DNA of 64,000 nucleotides from JBGQBN01 sp041494805 (GCA_041494805.1 JBGQBN010000008.1:45335-109334), one strand, 5' to 3'. Positions 16,414 through 25,347 are shown, counted from the first letter of the stretch. Numbers and translations: made by a program. Notes: generated from the letters alone by a model not told the origin.

Positions 16414-18087
16414 TTATCTCTTTCCCATCTTCTCTGGCCGATGGAACATCTCCACCTCGGCTGCTACTTTGTCTGCCCGCCGCTTCAGCCCGTGCTCGTA
16501 AGACGCACCCACAAATGTCTTGAACAGCGGATGGGGCTCCAGCGGCTTGGACTTGAACTCGGGATGGAACTGGCAGGCGATGAAGTGGGGATGGTCCGGT
16601 AGTTCCACGATCTCGACGTAGGTCCCGTCCGGGGTTGAGCCAGAAATCCTCATCCCACCCGCGGTGAGCGTGCCTTCATACTCACGATTGAACTCGTAGC
16701 GGTGGCGGTGGCGCTCGCTGATTTCGAGCTTGCCATAGATTTTGTGGGCCAAGGTTCCGGGCTCGATCTTGCAGGTCCATGCGCCCAACCGCATGGTGCC
16801 GCCGAGTTCTTCTACGCCACGCAGTTCGCGCAGCTTGTAGATGATGCGGTGCGGCGTTGACGGATCAAATTCGCTGGAATTAGCGTCAGCCAGGCCGCAC
16901 ACATTGCGCGCGAACTCCACGCATGCCGTTTGCATGCCCAGGCAGATGCCGAAGTAGGGAACCTTCTTTTCGCGGGCGTAACGGATGGCGATCAGCATGC
17001 CCTCGATGCCGCGCTTGCCGAAGCCGCCGGGCACCAGCAGGCCGTCGTAGTCGGCGAGTTGTTCTTCGTAGGTGCGGTCTCCGGTATCGAGACCCTCGGC
17101 TTCAATCCAGTTCAGGTTCAGCTTCAGGTTGTGGGCCAGGGCGCCGTGGACCAGTGCTTCTTTCAGCGATTTGTAGGAATCTTCGTATTCGACGTACTTG
17201 CCCACGATGCCGATCGTGACCTCGGCCTTCGGGTTATAGACACGGTGAACAATTTCCTCCCAATCTTTCAAATCACGATCCTTGGCTTCCAAGCGCAGGT
17301 AACGCAGCACCAGGGTGTCCACACCTTCACGGGAGAACACAACCGGTACCTCGTAGATCGAAGCAACGTCTTTGGCCGTGATGACGGCTTCTTCTTCCAC
17401 GTTGCAGAAGAGCGCGATCTTTGACTTGATTTCCTTGGAGAGGAAGCGGTCCGTGCGGCAAAGCAGGATATCGGGCTGAATTCCGATGCTAAGTAATTCT
17501 TTTACCGAGTGCTGGGTGGGCTTGGTCTTGAGTTCCTGGGCGGCGGCGATGAACGGCACCAGCGTGACGTGCATGAACAGGGTGTGGTCGCGACCCAGTT
17601 CCTGGCGCATCTGGCGGATGGCTTCCATGAAAGGCAGGGACTCGATGTCGCCGACGGTGCCGCCGATCTCGACGATAGCGACATCGACGTCTTGCGCCAC
17701 TTTCTTCATGGCGGCTTTGATCTCGTTGGTCACGTGGGGAATGACCTGAACCGTCTTGCCCAGGTAGTCGCCGCGGCGTTCTTTGGCGATGATCTGTTCG
17801 TAGATGCGGCCGGTGGTCCAGTTATTGTCGCGGGACAGCTTGGCGTGGGTGAAGCGTTCGTAGTGGCCGAGGTCGAGATCGGTCTCGGCGCCGTCGTCGG
17901 TGACGAAAACTTCGCCGTGCTGGAAGGGCGACATGGTGCCCGGGTCCACGTTGAGGTAAGGATCGAACTTCATCAGGTTGACTTTGAGCCCGCGGCTCTC
18001 CAGCAGGCAGCCCATGGAGGCCGCCGCCAGTCCCTTGCCCAGTGAAGACACCACACCGCCGGTCACAAAGATGTACTTTGCCGACAT
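16414..18087 (-). CDS. pyrG: CTP synthase
   Basis: Makes CTP from UTP, ATP and glutamine; the glutamine amidotransferase domain supplies ammonia. The N-terminal synthase domain has YIFVTGGVVSSLGKGLAAAS, DPYLNVDPGTMSPFQHGEVF and EIGGTVGDIES. The C-terminal class I amidotransferase has the oxyanion region VPGGFGKRG, the nucleophile elbow PYFGICLGMQ (catalytic Cys) and the HPE of CQFHPEFKSKP. At 557 aa it is full length. The start has a GAGGA ribosome binding site five bases upstream. It heads a minus-strand run with kdsA, the channel gene and kdsD. CTP is the co-substrate for KdsB, which makes the grouping sensible. Confidence 0.97.
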   Translation of the reverse strand: MSAKYIFVTGGVVSSLGKGLAAASMGCLLESRGLKVNLMKFDPYLNVDPGTMSPFQHGEVFVTDDGAETDLDLGHYERFTHAKLSRDNNWTTGRIYEQIIAKERRGDYLGKTVQVIPHVTNEIKAAMKKVAQDVDVAIVEIGGTVGDIESLPFMEAIRQMRQELGRDHTLFMHVTLVPFIAAAQELKTKPTQHSVKELLSIGIQPDILLCRTDRFLSKEIKSKIALFCNVEEEAVITAKDVASIYEVPVVFSREGVDTLVLRYLRLEAKDRDLKDWEEIVHRVYNPKAEVTIGIVGKYVEYEDSYKSLKEALVHGALAHNLKLNLNWIEAEGLDTGDRTYEEQLADYDGLLVPGGFGKRGIEGMLIAIRYAREKKVPYFGICLGMQTACVEFARNVCGLADANSSEFDPSTPHRIIYKLRELRGVEELGGTMRLGAWTCKIEPGTLAHKIYGKLEISERHRHRYEFNREYEGTLTAGGMRISGSTPDGTYVEIVELPDHPHFIACQFHPEFKSKPLEPHPLFKTFVGASYEHGLKRRADKVAAEVEMFHRPEKMGKR

Positions 18088-18213
18088 CGATTCCTCGCCC
18101 TAGATTGTCTTTGGAATTTTGTGCAGATGGGGTGCACAACCAATTATGCCAGAAAAGGCTGTGGAAAGAAATGTGGAACTACGGGGGGTGCTAATCTAAT
18201 TTCGTGTTGCTCG

Positions 18214-18405
18214 TCACCGCGAGTTCCTTTCTGCGCGGAAGGTTTTGAAGCCCTCAAATGCACCGAAGATTCCAAGCGCGATTAAAAGGAATACCGCTAT
18301 GGGGAACTTTAGAGTGTAGACAACGCCAAATATCCAGAAACATGTCCACACTACTGCTCCAATAGAGCCGACAAGCCAAAACGTGAGGATTAATCTCTTC
18401 TTCAT
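18214..18405 (-). CDS. Small two-helix membrane protein, 63 aa
   Basis: Starting at ATG 18405 (an upstream TTG at 18426 adds seven residues), the product has two closely spaced hydrophobic stretches (ILTFWLVGSIGAVVWTCFWI and FPIAVFLLIALGIFGAF), then a charged tail FKTFRAERNSR. It looks like a small inner-membrane protein of unknown function. No partner is evident. Confidence 0.45.
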   Translation of the reverse strand: MKKRLILTFWLVGSIGAVVWTCFWIFGVVYTLKFPIAVFLLIALGIFGAFEGFKTFRAERNSR

Positions 18406-18518
18406 GAGGCCGATAGCAAATACCAACGCTAATCAGAAGCAGACGCCACTTCTGTCACCAGCCGTTATTACTCTACAATCAGAGAGGGCAACATTGAAGG
18501 AAAAACCGAACTGGGGTA

Positions 18519-18725
18519 ATGAAGATGGACTCTTTTCGCAAGGCCTTGGGCGTCAATCTTGGGGATGAAGTCGTGCGGCGGATCGAAGACGAGGAATTGG
18601 GTATCTCGACCCGGAAACGGCGTATCGAGCGAGCCCAGCGTCTGGTCCGCGAACATGTAAAACGAGGTATATCGCTGGTTGACGAGTTGATCGCCGAACG
18701 ACGAAAGGCAGCAGGGCGTGCCTAA
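18519..18725 (+). CDS. Small basic helical protein, 68 aa
   Basis: Starts MKMDSFRKALGVNLGDEVVR and is dominated by charged helices (RKRRIERAQRLVREHVKRG, DELIAERRKAAG). The size and composition fit a small DNA-binding or antitoxin-like protein, but there is no recognisable motif and no toxin beside it. A GGGG stretch precedes the ATG. It lies 14 bases before the next gene on the same strand. Confidence 0.4.
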   Translation: MKMDSFRKALGVNLGDEVVRRIEDEELGISTRKRRIERAQRLVREHVKRGISLVDELIAERRKAAGRA

Positions 18726-18739
18726 TCTGGAGGCTGCCC

Positions 18740-19831
18740 ATGTGGTTCGCTAGAGAGGAAGGAATACGCGGTTCGTCGGAGAGTACATCCAATCCAGCAA
18801 CCGCCCGCGTCCAAGAATGGCTGCTGTTCCATTTTCTACATCCGAAAGGCCGCCTGGCGTGGACTTTGGCAGTAGCCGCCTGCTTTGCGACTCTCCTTCC
18901 CGGCATCGCTGCCCAGCAACTCGCCAAACGTCTCATCCTCAAAGACGGTTCCTACCAGCTCGCTACCAAGTATGAAGTGAAGGGCGACCGCGTGCTCTAT
19001 CTGAGCGCCGAGCGCAACGAGTGGGAAGAACTGCCCAAGTCCCTTGTGGATTGGGCGGCGACAGACAAATTCGAAAAAGACCGCGCGGCAGGCGCTTCTG
19101 CTCCTGAAGCGGTGGAGCTGGACAAAGAGCTCGAGGCCGAGCGTCTGGCGGATGAAGCCAAGTCTCCTCACGTCGTACCCGGGTTGCGTCTGCCCGACGA
19201 AGGTGGGGTGGTGCTGCTGGACACTTTCCAAGGCCAGCCGCAGTTAGTTGAGTTACAGCAGAGTGGCAGCGAGATCAACAAGAACATGAAGGGAAATATT
19301 CTGCGCGCGGTCATCAACCCCATCGCCAGCGCCAAGCAGACTATCGAACTCCAAGGGCTGCACGCCAAGGTTCAAGCACACGCTACGCTGCCGGCGATCT
19401 ATGTGAATGTCGAGCCGCAGGATCAGGGCGCCGCCACTAACAGTCAAACGCCACAACAGCCCCAGCAGCCGCAGCAGGCGGAGCAGCCATGGGACCGCTT
19501 CCGCATCGTGCGCCTGCAGGCGAAGCAGGACAAGCGCGTCGTGGGCGACATCAAGATCGCGGTTTACGGAAAGGTCAGCCAGGAAGGGAAGTTCGTCCCC
19601 ACGACGGCGGACAAGCTGACTGGCGGCTGGGTGAAGGTGACTCCGACCAGCGCGCTCACTCCGGGTGAGTACGCGGTGGTGGAAATGCTCGGCAAGGATG
19701 AGATGAGTCTCTATGTTTGGGATTTTGGGGTGAACCCGTCCGCGCCCGCTAACGCCACCACCTGGAAGCCGGATCCTTCGGCTGGTCTCCCGCCGCCTGA
19801 TAAGCCGAAGGATTTGGGGAAGCGGCAGTAA
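18740..19831 (+). CDS. Exported protein of unknown function, 363 aa
   Basis: The hydrophobic stretch at residues 40-57 (AWTLAVAACFATLLPGIA, then AQQ) looks like a signal peptide, preceded by an unusually long charged N-region. The true start is therefore probably later than the ATG at 18740, but no good ATG lies between. The mature part has a beta-like domain (RLILKDGSYQLATKYEVKGD), a Glu/Ala-rich middle, a Pro/Gln tract (QQPQQPQQAEQPW) and a second beta-rich domain (RIVRLQAKQDKRVVGDIKIA), ending in a Pro-rich tail. I do not recognise the family; proteins of this style are common in Acidobacteria. Confidence 0.6.
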   Translation: MWFAREEGIRGSSESTSNPATARVQEWLLFHFLHPKGRLAWTLAVAACFATLLPGIAAQQLAKRLILKDGSYQLATKYEVKGDRVLYLSAERNEWEELPKSLVDWAATDKFEKDRAAGASAPEAVELDKELEAERLADEAKSPHVVPGLRLPDEGGVVLLDTFQGQPQLVELQQSGSEINKNMKGNILRAVINPIASAKQTIELQGLHAKVQAHATLPAIYVNVEPQDQGAATNSQTPQQPQQPQQAEQPWDRFRIVRLQAKQDKRVVGDIKIAVYGKVSQEGKFVPTTADKLTGGWVKVTPTSALTPGEYAVVEMLGKDEMSLYVWDFGVNPSAPANATTWKPDPSAGLPPPDKPKDLGKRQ

Positions 19832-19869
19832 GAAAAGCACTCAACCCTGATGCAACCGCGGGCACCGCA

Positions 19870-19898
19870 TTGACCGCCATTTCCGCAGCGGTTAGACT
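19870..19898 (+). promoter_or_regulatory. Candidate sigma-70 promoter for the GAF gene
   Basis: TTGACC at 19870-19875 and TAGACT at 19893-19898 with a 17-base spacer. The expected transcript start near 19905 places the promoter inside the longest possible reading frame of the GAF gene, which is a reason to prefer the start at 19942. Confidence 0.45.
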
Positions 19899-19941
19899 AA
19901 CCACGTTCCTGCAGACGCTTTGGTCCTTAGGATCCACCCAC

Positions 19942-20445
19942 TTGAAAACCTACCGCTCCGCCCGCGATTTGCTTTCCGAGGTTAAGCGCGCGCTGGCTGC
20001 GAGCAAGCCTTCTTTTCAACGTTCACCCTTGGACGACGTAATCGAACTGATTTGCCGCGGACGCCACTACACCTGGATGGGGATTTATCTGGCGGTTGGC
20101 CCGAGTAGGCCCCCGCAATTGCTAGGCGCAGGCGGCGATGCGCATTTGGGCCAGATGGCGTTGCCGGAGACGAGGTCGAAGATCCTGGTCCCGATAAAGT
20201 TGGGCGGACGCCAATTGGGTATCGTGGACGTTGAGAGTGACCGCGAGAATGCATTCGGCGTCGAAGGCCGGGTGCTGCTGGAGGACGTCGCCACCGTCCT
20301 GGCGCGCTTTCTCTCTGGTCCGGGTAAGTATCTTGTGCGGAAAGCCCGGAAAATTGAGGCCGCTGCTCCCGACTCCAAACCGCAGGGGCGGGCATCGCAG
20401 CCCTCGGCCACAACCATCAGGTCAGCCGCCGTGGGCGAGAAGTAA
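19942..20445 (+). CDS. GAF-domain protein
   Basis: Residues about 20-140 resemble a small free-standing GAF domain: IELICRGRHYTWMGIYLAVG, LPETRSKILVPIKLGGRQLG and IVDVESDRENAFGVEGRVLL. The match to the fRMsr-like part is in IVDVESD and in the closing helix EDVATVLARFL, but the two conserved Cys of methionine-sulfoxide reductases are not seen in place, so a sensor or binding role is as likely. TTG 19942, with AGGA nine bases upstream, is preferred over the TTG at 19870, which falls in a promoter-like sequence. The tail is basic and Pro/Ala-rich. It ends just before a palindromic element. Confidence 0.65.
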   Translation: MKTYRSARDLLSEVKRALAASKPSFQRSPLDDVIELICRGRHYTWMGIYLAVGPSRPPQLLGAGGDAHLGQMALPETRSKILVPIKLGGRQLGIVDVESDRENAFGVEGRVLLEDVATVLARFLSGPGKYLVRKARKIEAAAPDSKPQGRASQPSATTIRSAAVGEK

Positions 20446-20457
20446 GCCACGCGCTCT

Positions 20458-20527
20458 GTAGAGACGTAGCTTGCTACGTCTCCCGCGTGGTGTAAAGCAA
20501 GGAAGACGTTGCAAGCAACGTCTCTAC
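20458..20527. repeat. Bipartite palindromic element, copy 2
   Basis: Contains GAGACGTAGC-TT-GCTACGTCTC (20461-20482, perfect 10 bp arms) and AGACGTTGC-AA-GCAACGTCT (20504-20523, perfect 9 bp arms). The outer GTAGAGACGT (20458-20467) and ACGTCTCTAC (20518-20527) are themselves complementary, so a long cruciform or two small hairpins are possible. It is the reverse complement of the layout at 14246-14320. It lies between two convergent gene ends. Confidence 0.9.
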
Positions 20528-20534
20528 AACGGTT

Positions 20535-21980
20535 CTATTTGGCTGAATCCACTCTGGCTGCTTCCTCCTGAATCCTTTTCCACGCCCTTTCCACATGACG
20601 CGCGGTGGTGTTGGTCTGGGAGATACAGAGCCGCAGCGTGAGCCGCTCATTCAAACGGGTGTGGGTCAAGTAAAGATCGCCACTGCGGTTTAGGCGATCC
20701 ATCAATCCCTGGTTGATTTCGTCTCCGCCCTTGTGGCGAAAGCAGACCAGGTTCAGCGGCACGGGCGCGGCCAGCTCAAATCGGTTGTCGTTCTCCACCC
20801 AGCCCGCGAGCTGTTGGGCCAGTTCCACGTGACGGCGGATGTGAAACTGCAGGCCTTCCACGCCGTAGTGACGAATCACGAACCAGAGCTTGAGCGAACG
20901 GAAGCGGCGGCCCAGGGGAATCTGCCAGTCGCGATAGTCAAACACCGCGCCAGACTCGGTGGCTTTATTGCGCAGGTATTCGGGGAGAACACTCAGAGTC
21001 TGGATGAGTGCCTTGCGGTCGGCCACGTAGAAGCAGTTGCAGTCGAAGTTGGTGAACATCCACTTGTGCGGATTGAAGGCATAACTGTCGACTAGCTCCA
21101 GGCCGGCGTGAATGTTGCGAAATTCGGGACACAGCGCGGCCGTGCCCGACATCGCAGCATCCACATGCAACCAGATATTTTGTTCACGGCAAATGCGGCC
21201 GATTTCGGCGACCGGGTCAATTGCGTTCGAAGACGTAGTGCCGACGGTGGCACAGACAAAGCAGGGAACGAGGCCGGCCTGGCGGTCCTGTTCGATCTGG
21301 CGCAGGAGCGCGTGGGGACGCATGGCAAAATTCTTGTCCACTTCGATCAAACGCAGATTCTGGCGGCCGAGGCCGGCGATCTGGGCGTCCTTTTCTATCG
21401 AGGAATGGGCCTGGGAAGAGGTGTAGGCCACGAGCTTTCCATCGCAGCCGCGCTGATTACTGGCGAAATTGGTGGCCCGCTCTCGCGCCGCCAGCAGCGC
21501 GCACAGCGAAGCGCTGGAAGCGGTGTCCTGGATCACGCCGCCACCCGTGCTGGTCGAAAGAAACTTCCGCGGCAGATCAAGCATGTGGACCAGCCAGTCG
21601 AGTACGTGCGTTTCCAGTTCGGTGCAGGCGGGGCTGGTGGCCCAGAGCATGCCCTGCACGCCCAGACCGGAAGAAAGCAGGTCGCCGAGAATGGCCGGGC
21701 CTGAGGCATTCGACGGAAAGAAGGCGAAGAAGTTCGGCGACTGCCAGTGAGTGATGCCGGGGAGAATCAGTTTCTCGACATCTTTTAACATAGCGTCGAA
21801 GGATTCGCCTTTCGCGGGGGGATCAGCCGGCAGCGATGCTCGAATCTGCCCCGGTTGCACACGCGAGAGCACGGGGAACGATTCGATTCGTGAGTGGTAA
21901 TCGGCGATCCAATCCACGACGGCATGGCCGTAGCGGCGGAAATCGTCCGGTGACATGTGAAAGGTTTTTTCGTCGGGCAT
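20535..21980 (-). CDS. PLP-dependent aromatic-L-amino-acid decarboxylase family protein
   Basis: Group II decarboxylase (fold type I) that removes the carboxyl group from aromatic amino acids such as Trp, Tyr or DOPA. Typical blocks are WQSPNFFAFFPSNASGPAIL, TELETHVLDWLVHMLDLP, the PLP-stacking His in SSQAHSSIEKDAQIAG, D274 in WLHVDAAMSG and the Schiff-base Lys306 in FNPHKWMFTNFDC. At 481 aa it is full length. The ATG has CGGAG six bases upstream. Substrate choice cannot be read from this. It is followed by a palindromic element and converges with the GAF gene. No transporter or downstream amine-using gene adjoins. Confidence 0.88.
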   Translation of the reverse strand: MPDEKTFHMSPDDFRRYGHAVVDWIADYHSRIESFPVLSRVQPGQIRASLPADPPAKGESFDAMLKDVEKLILPGITHWQSPNFFAFFPSNASGPAILGDLLSSGLGVQGMLWATSPACTELETHVLDWLVHMLDLPRKFLSTSTGGGVIQDTASSASLCALLAARERATNFASNQRGCDGKLVAYTSSQAHSSIEKDAQIAGLGRQNLRLIEVDKNFAMRPHALLRQIEQDRQAGLVPCFVCATVGTTSSNAIDPVAEIGRICREQNIWLHVDAAMSGTAALCPEFRNIHAGLELVDSYAFNPHKWMFTNFDCNCFYVADRKALIQTLSVLPEYLRNKATESGAVFDYRDWQIPLGRRFRSLKLWFVIRHYGVEGLQFHIRRHVELAQQLAGWVENDNRFELAAPVPLNLVCFRHKGGDEINQGLMDRLNRSGDLYLTHTRLNERLTLRLCISQTNTTARHVERAWKRIQEEAARVDSAK

Positions 21981-22069
21981 GGGTACTCCGAGGGCCGCAA
22001 GCGACCGGATCCATTAAAGCAGAGATTGAATACCATCCCAAGATGCCAGAGTTGTCGTTGAGTCTCGAC

Positions 22070-22831
22070 TCACAGCCGGCCGTAGTACACCCGCGTGTTG
22101 TACTCGAAGCACACACGACCGTTGACCTGGTACGCATCGAACTGTCGGCGCAACTCGCGCAACATAGACTCATGCTGCGGATGGTCGGGCTGTGGGGTGT
22201 AGGAAGAAGACAGCAGCCGGCCTTCGAGCGCGGCATAATCGAGTTCCTGACGCATCGCGAACACCCGCGTCTGGAACGGTGACAGCGCGAAGAAGGCGTC
22301 AATCGCGGAAGTCGTGCGCTCGTGCCGCACCTCCTGATAGTCAGTGCCGTAAGCCAGCAGCAACTCCTCATAGGCTCGGAGGAAAGCGGTTGAGTCGGTA
22401 CGGCGCTCGTTCCACAAAAGCACGGTCCAGCCTCCAGGCTTGAGAATGCGGAGAAACTCGCGACGAGCCTTCTCGCGGTCGAACCAGTGCGCCGCCTGGG
22501 CGGCGGTAATGAGGTCCACGCTTTGGGCGGGAAGGGTGGTCGCTTCGGCGGTCCCGGCAACGCTGACAAAACGCGGGTAATGTGCCAAGAGTTTTTCACC
22601 AGCCTTGCGCATATTAGGATTCGGTTCGATGCCGAACACCGGGTTGCCGTTTTCGAGCAGCATGCCGGTCAGGATGCCGGTGCCGGAGGCAATATCCGCG
22701 ATGACGAAGTCGGGCGTGAGCCCGCATTCGCTTTTCAGAAGCTCGACCACCTCCGGCGGGTATCCGGGGCGGTAGCGGACGTAATTGTCCACGCGCGAGG
22801 AGAAACGCTGGGTAGGGTCTTTCACGGGCAT
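22070..22831 (-). CDS. SAM-dependent class I methyltransferase
   Basis: A 253 aa enzyme with the Rossmann methyltransferase motifs: motif I VIADIASGTGILTGMLLENG, acidic loop FGIEPNPNM, motif near SVDLITAAQAAHWFD and post-motif RILKPGGWTVLLWNERR. These are characteristic of the Methyltransf_11/UbiE-like group that acts on small molecules. The C-terminal 100 residues (SAIDAFFALSPFQTRVF onward) form the variable substrate part. The gene lies between the decarboxylase (89 bases downstream) and proB (divergent). Substrate unknown. Confidence 0.85.
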   Translation of the reverse strand: MPVKDPTQRFSSRVDNYVRYRPGYPPEVVELLKSECGLTPDFVIADIASGTGILTGMLLENGNPVFGIEPNPNMRKAGEKLLAHYPRFVSVAGTAEATTLPAQSVDLITAAQAAHWFDREKARREFLRILKPGGWTVLLWNERRTDSTAFLRAYEELLLAYGTDYQEVRHERTTSAIDAFFALSPFQTRVFAMRQELDYAALEGRLLSSSYTPQPDHPQHESMLRELRRQFDAYQVNGRVCFEYNTRVYYGRL

Positions 22832-23047
22832 AACACCAGTTTATCGTTGGGGGCCCAGTTTTTCATCGAGGGCAGTCAGACCGGTTTGCACATTAAGTGA
22901 AAAAGATTTCGTGGAGAGCGACGGGCTGCGCTGGGCGGACAGCCGAGGCGGCGGTCTTACGTGGCTTTTGCACAGGGCCAGCGTCGCGGAACAGCATCCC
23001 AAATAGGTTTCCACAAATGGCGTCTAAATTGCTAAATTATCAGTATC
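22832..23047. other. Divergent spacer before proB
   Basis: 216 bases between divergent genes. The last 30 bases before proB are AT-rich, and no clear ribosome binding site precedes the proB ATG. No tandem repeat or strong hairpin seen. Confidence 0.5.
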
Positions 23048-23800
23048 ATGCGCCTCGTCGTCAAAGTCGGCACCAGCCTGATCGCACCCGGCGGCCGCAT
23101 CGATACTACGCGCATGCGGGCGCTGGTGGACCAGTTCGATCTCTCCCGGCACGAGTACCTGATCGTCAGTTCAGGTGCGATCGCCTCGGGAATGTCGAAC
23201 CTCGGCCTGGGCGAGAAGCCGGCCAGTGTGCCCCTCATGCAGGCCTGTGCCGCGGTCGGCCAGAGTCTGCTTATGCACACCTACGAGCAGCTTTTCTTTG
23301 GCAAGAAAGTGGTGGCGCAGCTACTGCTCTCAAACGACGACTTTACCTCATCCGTACGCTACAAGAACCTGCAGAATGCGCTGCACGAATTGCTGAAGCT
23401 CGGAGTAGTGCCGGTAGTGAACGAAAACGACAGCGTTTCCGTCCGCGAGCTGGTGGGCGCCTTCGGCGATAACGACGAGCTCAGCGCCCTGCTGGCTACC
23501 GCAGTCAAGGCCGACTGGTTACTCCTGCTGACGGATGTAGACGGCTTCTTCGTGCCCCACGGCAAGCGTCCTCGTTTGTTGCGCACGGTGCGCAAGCTCA
23601 CCCCCGCGATGGAAGCTTTGTGCAACGGCCACGGCAAGCTGGGGACAGGAGGCATGCGCTCCAAACTGCGTGCCGCCAAGGCGGCAAGCGAAGCTGGAGT
23701 GAATGTTGCGATTGTGAATGGTCGTCACGAGCACGCTATTTCGCGGGCGATCGAGCGCAAGATCGGAACTTACTTCCCGCCGCAGCGCAGGATGGCCTGA
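23048..23800 (+). CDS. proB: Glutamate 5-kinase, short form
   Basis: Phosphorylates glutamate to gamma-glutamyl phosphate, the first step of proline synthesis. The amino acid kinase fold shows VVKVGTSLIAPGG at the N-terminus, VSSGAIASGMSNLGL, VNENDSVSVRELVGAFGDND, LLTDVDGFF and GTGGMRSKLRAAKAA. At 250 aa it ends without the C-terminal PUA domain present in E. coli ProB (367 aa), a natural variant in many bacteria. It is followed directly by proA, one base after the stop. The ATG at 23048 has no good ribosome binding site. Confidence 0.95.
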   Translation: MRLVVKVGTSLIAPGGRIDTTRMRALVDQFDLSRHEYLIVSSGAIASGMSNLGLGEKPASVPLMQACAAVGQSLLMHTYEQLFFGKKVVAQLLLSNDDFTSSVRYKNLQNALHELLKLGVVPVVNENDSVSVRELVGAFGDNDELSALLATAVKADWLLLLTDVDGFFVPHGKRPRLLRTVRKLTPAMEALCNGHGKLGTGGMRSKLRAAKAASEAGVNVAIVNGRHEHAISRAIERKIGTYFPPQRRMA

Positions 23801-23801
23801 C

Positions 23802-25058
23802 ATGGCAACCACGGTTACCACGACCGCCTCGACTCGCGACAAATTGTGGCGAGCCCGCCGCGCGGCTGGCCGGCTGGCCCAGCTTTCGACCGCCCAGAAG
23901 AACGCCATCCTGCTGGTGATGGCGGACGCGATCGAAGCTGGTGCGGAGAGCATTCTCGAGGCCAACCACGCGGATGTGGAATCCTCCGGTCTCTCGGGGG
24001 CGATGCGTGACCGCTTGTTGCTCGATCCGGGACGCATCACTGACATGGCTCGCGGCGTGCGCGAGGTGGCGAGCCTGCCTGATCCGGTGTACGAGACGCT
24101 GGCGGAGTGGACACGGCCCAATGGCCTGCGCATCCGCAAGTTGCGAGTGCCGCTGGGGGTAATCGGCATCATCTACGAGTCGCGGCCGAACGTTACCGTG
24201 GACACGGCCGCCCTGGCGCTGAAGACGAGCAATGCCATCGTGCTCCGCGGTGGCAAGGAAGCGTCGCGCACCAACCAGCGCCTAGCCGAGATTCTGGCAG
24301 GTGTGGCCGGAGTGCCCGAAGGCGCCATCGAACTGCTGGATTCGAGCACGCGCGATTCGGTGCAGGAACTGATCCAGGCGCGCGGACTGGTGGACGTGCT
24401 GATTCCTCGTGGCGGCGCAGATCTGATCTCGTTTGTGGCGGAGAATGCCACCGTCCCGGTGATTGAGACCGGGGCGGGGAATTGCCACATCTTCGTGGAT
24501 GAGTCGGCGGATTTCGAGATGGCTGACCGCATTGTGATCAATGCCAAAACGCAGCGGCCGTCCGTTTGCAATGCGGCAGAGAAACTGCTCGTCCACCAAA
24601 GCATCGCGGCAGAGTATGTTCCGCGGATCGTAAAAAAACTGATCGGCTGCGGTGTTGAAGTGCGCGGCGATGACGAAACCTGCCAGTTGGCCATGGGAAT
24701 GAACGTGATTCCCGCGGAGCCTGGGGACTGGGAAGAAGAGTATCTGCGGCTGTGCATCGCGGTTCGCGTGCTGCGGGACGTGGACGAAGCCATCGCACAC
24801 ATTAACCGCCATTCCACCCGGCATTCCGACGTCATCGTGACGCGAAATGAAACGAACGCCCGCCAGTTTCTGCGCTACGTGGATTCGGCCGCGGTGTACT
24901 GGAATGCATCCACACGTTTCTCTGATGGCGGTGAATTCGGCTTCGGAGCGGAGATGGGAATCAGCACTCAGAAGCTGCATTGCCGCGGGCCGTTTGCCTT
25001 GGCGGAACTGACTTCCACCAAGTACGAAGTGACGGGAAGCGGGCAAGTGCGGAGCTAA
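23802..25058 (+). CDS. proA: Glutamate-5-semialdehyde dehydrogenase (gamma-glutamyl phosphate reductase)
   Basis: Reduces gamma-glutamyl phosphate with NADPH to glutamate semialdehyde. Typical blocks are RVPLGVIGIIYESRPNVTVD, LKTSNAIVLRGGKEASRTNQ, LIPRGGADLISFVAENATVP, the catalytic-Cys region NAKTQRPSVCNAAEKLLVH and a C-terminal NASTRFSDGGEFGFGAEMGI. The ATG at 23802 starts MATTVTTTAST and lies one base after the proB stop, implying coupled translation. A longer frame exists upstream but would overlap proB. At 418 aa it is normal length. Confidence 0.96.
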   Translation: MATTVTTTASTRDKLWRARRAAGRLAQLSTAQKNAILLVMADAIEAGAESILEANHADVESSGLSGAMRDRLLLDPGRITDMARGVREVASLPDPVYETLAEWTRPNGLRIRKLRVPLGVIGIIYESRPNVTVDTAALALKTSNAIVLRGGKEASRTNQRLAEILAGVAGVPEGAIELLDSSTRDSVQELIQARGLVDVLIPRGGADLISFVAENATVPVIETGAGNCHIFVDESADFEMADRIVINAKTQRPSVCNAAEKLLVHQSIAAEYVPRIVKKLIGCGVEVRGDDETCQLAMGMNVIPAEPGDWEEEYLRLCIAVRVLRDVDEAIAHINRHSTRHSDVIVTRNETNARQFLRYVDSAAVYWNASTRFSDGGEFGFGAEMGISTQKLHCRGPFALAELTSTKYEVTGSGQVRS

Positions 25059-25082
25059 GACTCAAACCAGCATGAACCACGT

Positions 25083-25199
25083 AGGGACAACTGCCGCGGC
25101 TTCGCTCGAGGCAGGCTCTCGGCTGTCCAGCCGAGTTCTTCTTGCGCTCCTTCGGAGCTTCATCATTTTCCACTTCGCACCCACGGCTTGCGCCGTGGG
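25083..25199. repeat. Cluster of three palindromic hairpins
   Basis: Between proA and the peroxiredoxin. The first part (25083-25132) holds GGACAACTGCC and CTCGGCTGTCC with CGGCTTCGCTCG between, resembling the element at 31208-31247. The second is GCTCC-TTC-GGAGC (25146-25158). The third is the perfect CCCACGGC-TTGC-GCCGTGGG (25180-25199). The cluster looks like extragenic palindromic repeats. Confidence 0.7.
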
Positions 25200-25347
25200 C
25201 TGCATTCTTGTATCGCTTTGCGGCTAATCTACGGTAGTGGCCAGTGTGACCCACTCTGCAAAATCGGAAGAGTGCTCAGGTGCGCTAGCTGGGTAGTACA
25301 ATCGTGAGCTTCCCGAGGATACTCGACACTGAAAGCCAGGGTGTCCG

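Noticed and set aside
18740..18780. Frame error suspected at the start of the exported protein
   Set aside because: Only a long N-region before the signal peptide is seen; no evidence of a frameshift.
23718..23801. Longer proA N-terminus overlapping proB
   Set aside because: The overlap covers about 80 bases of proB; ATG 23802, one base after the stop, is the family start.
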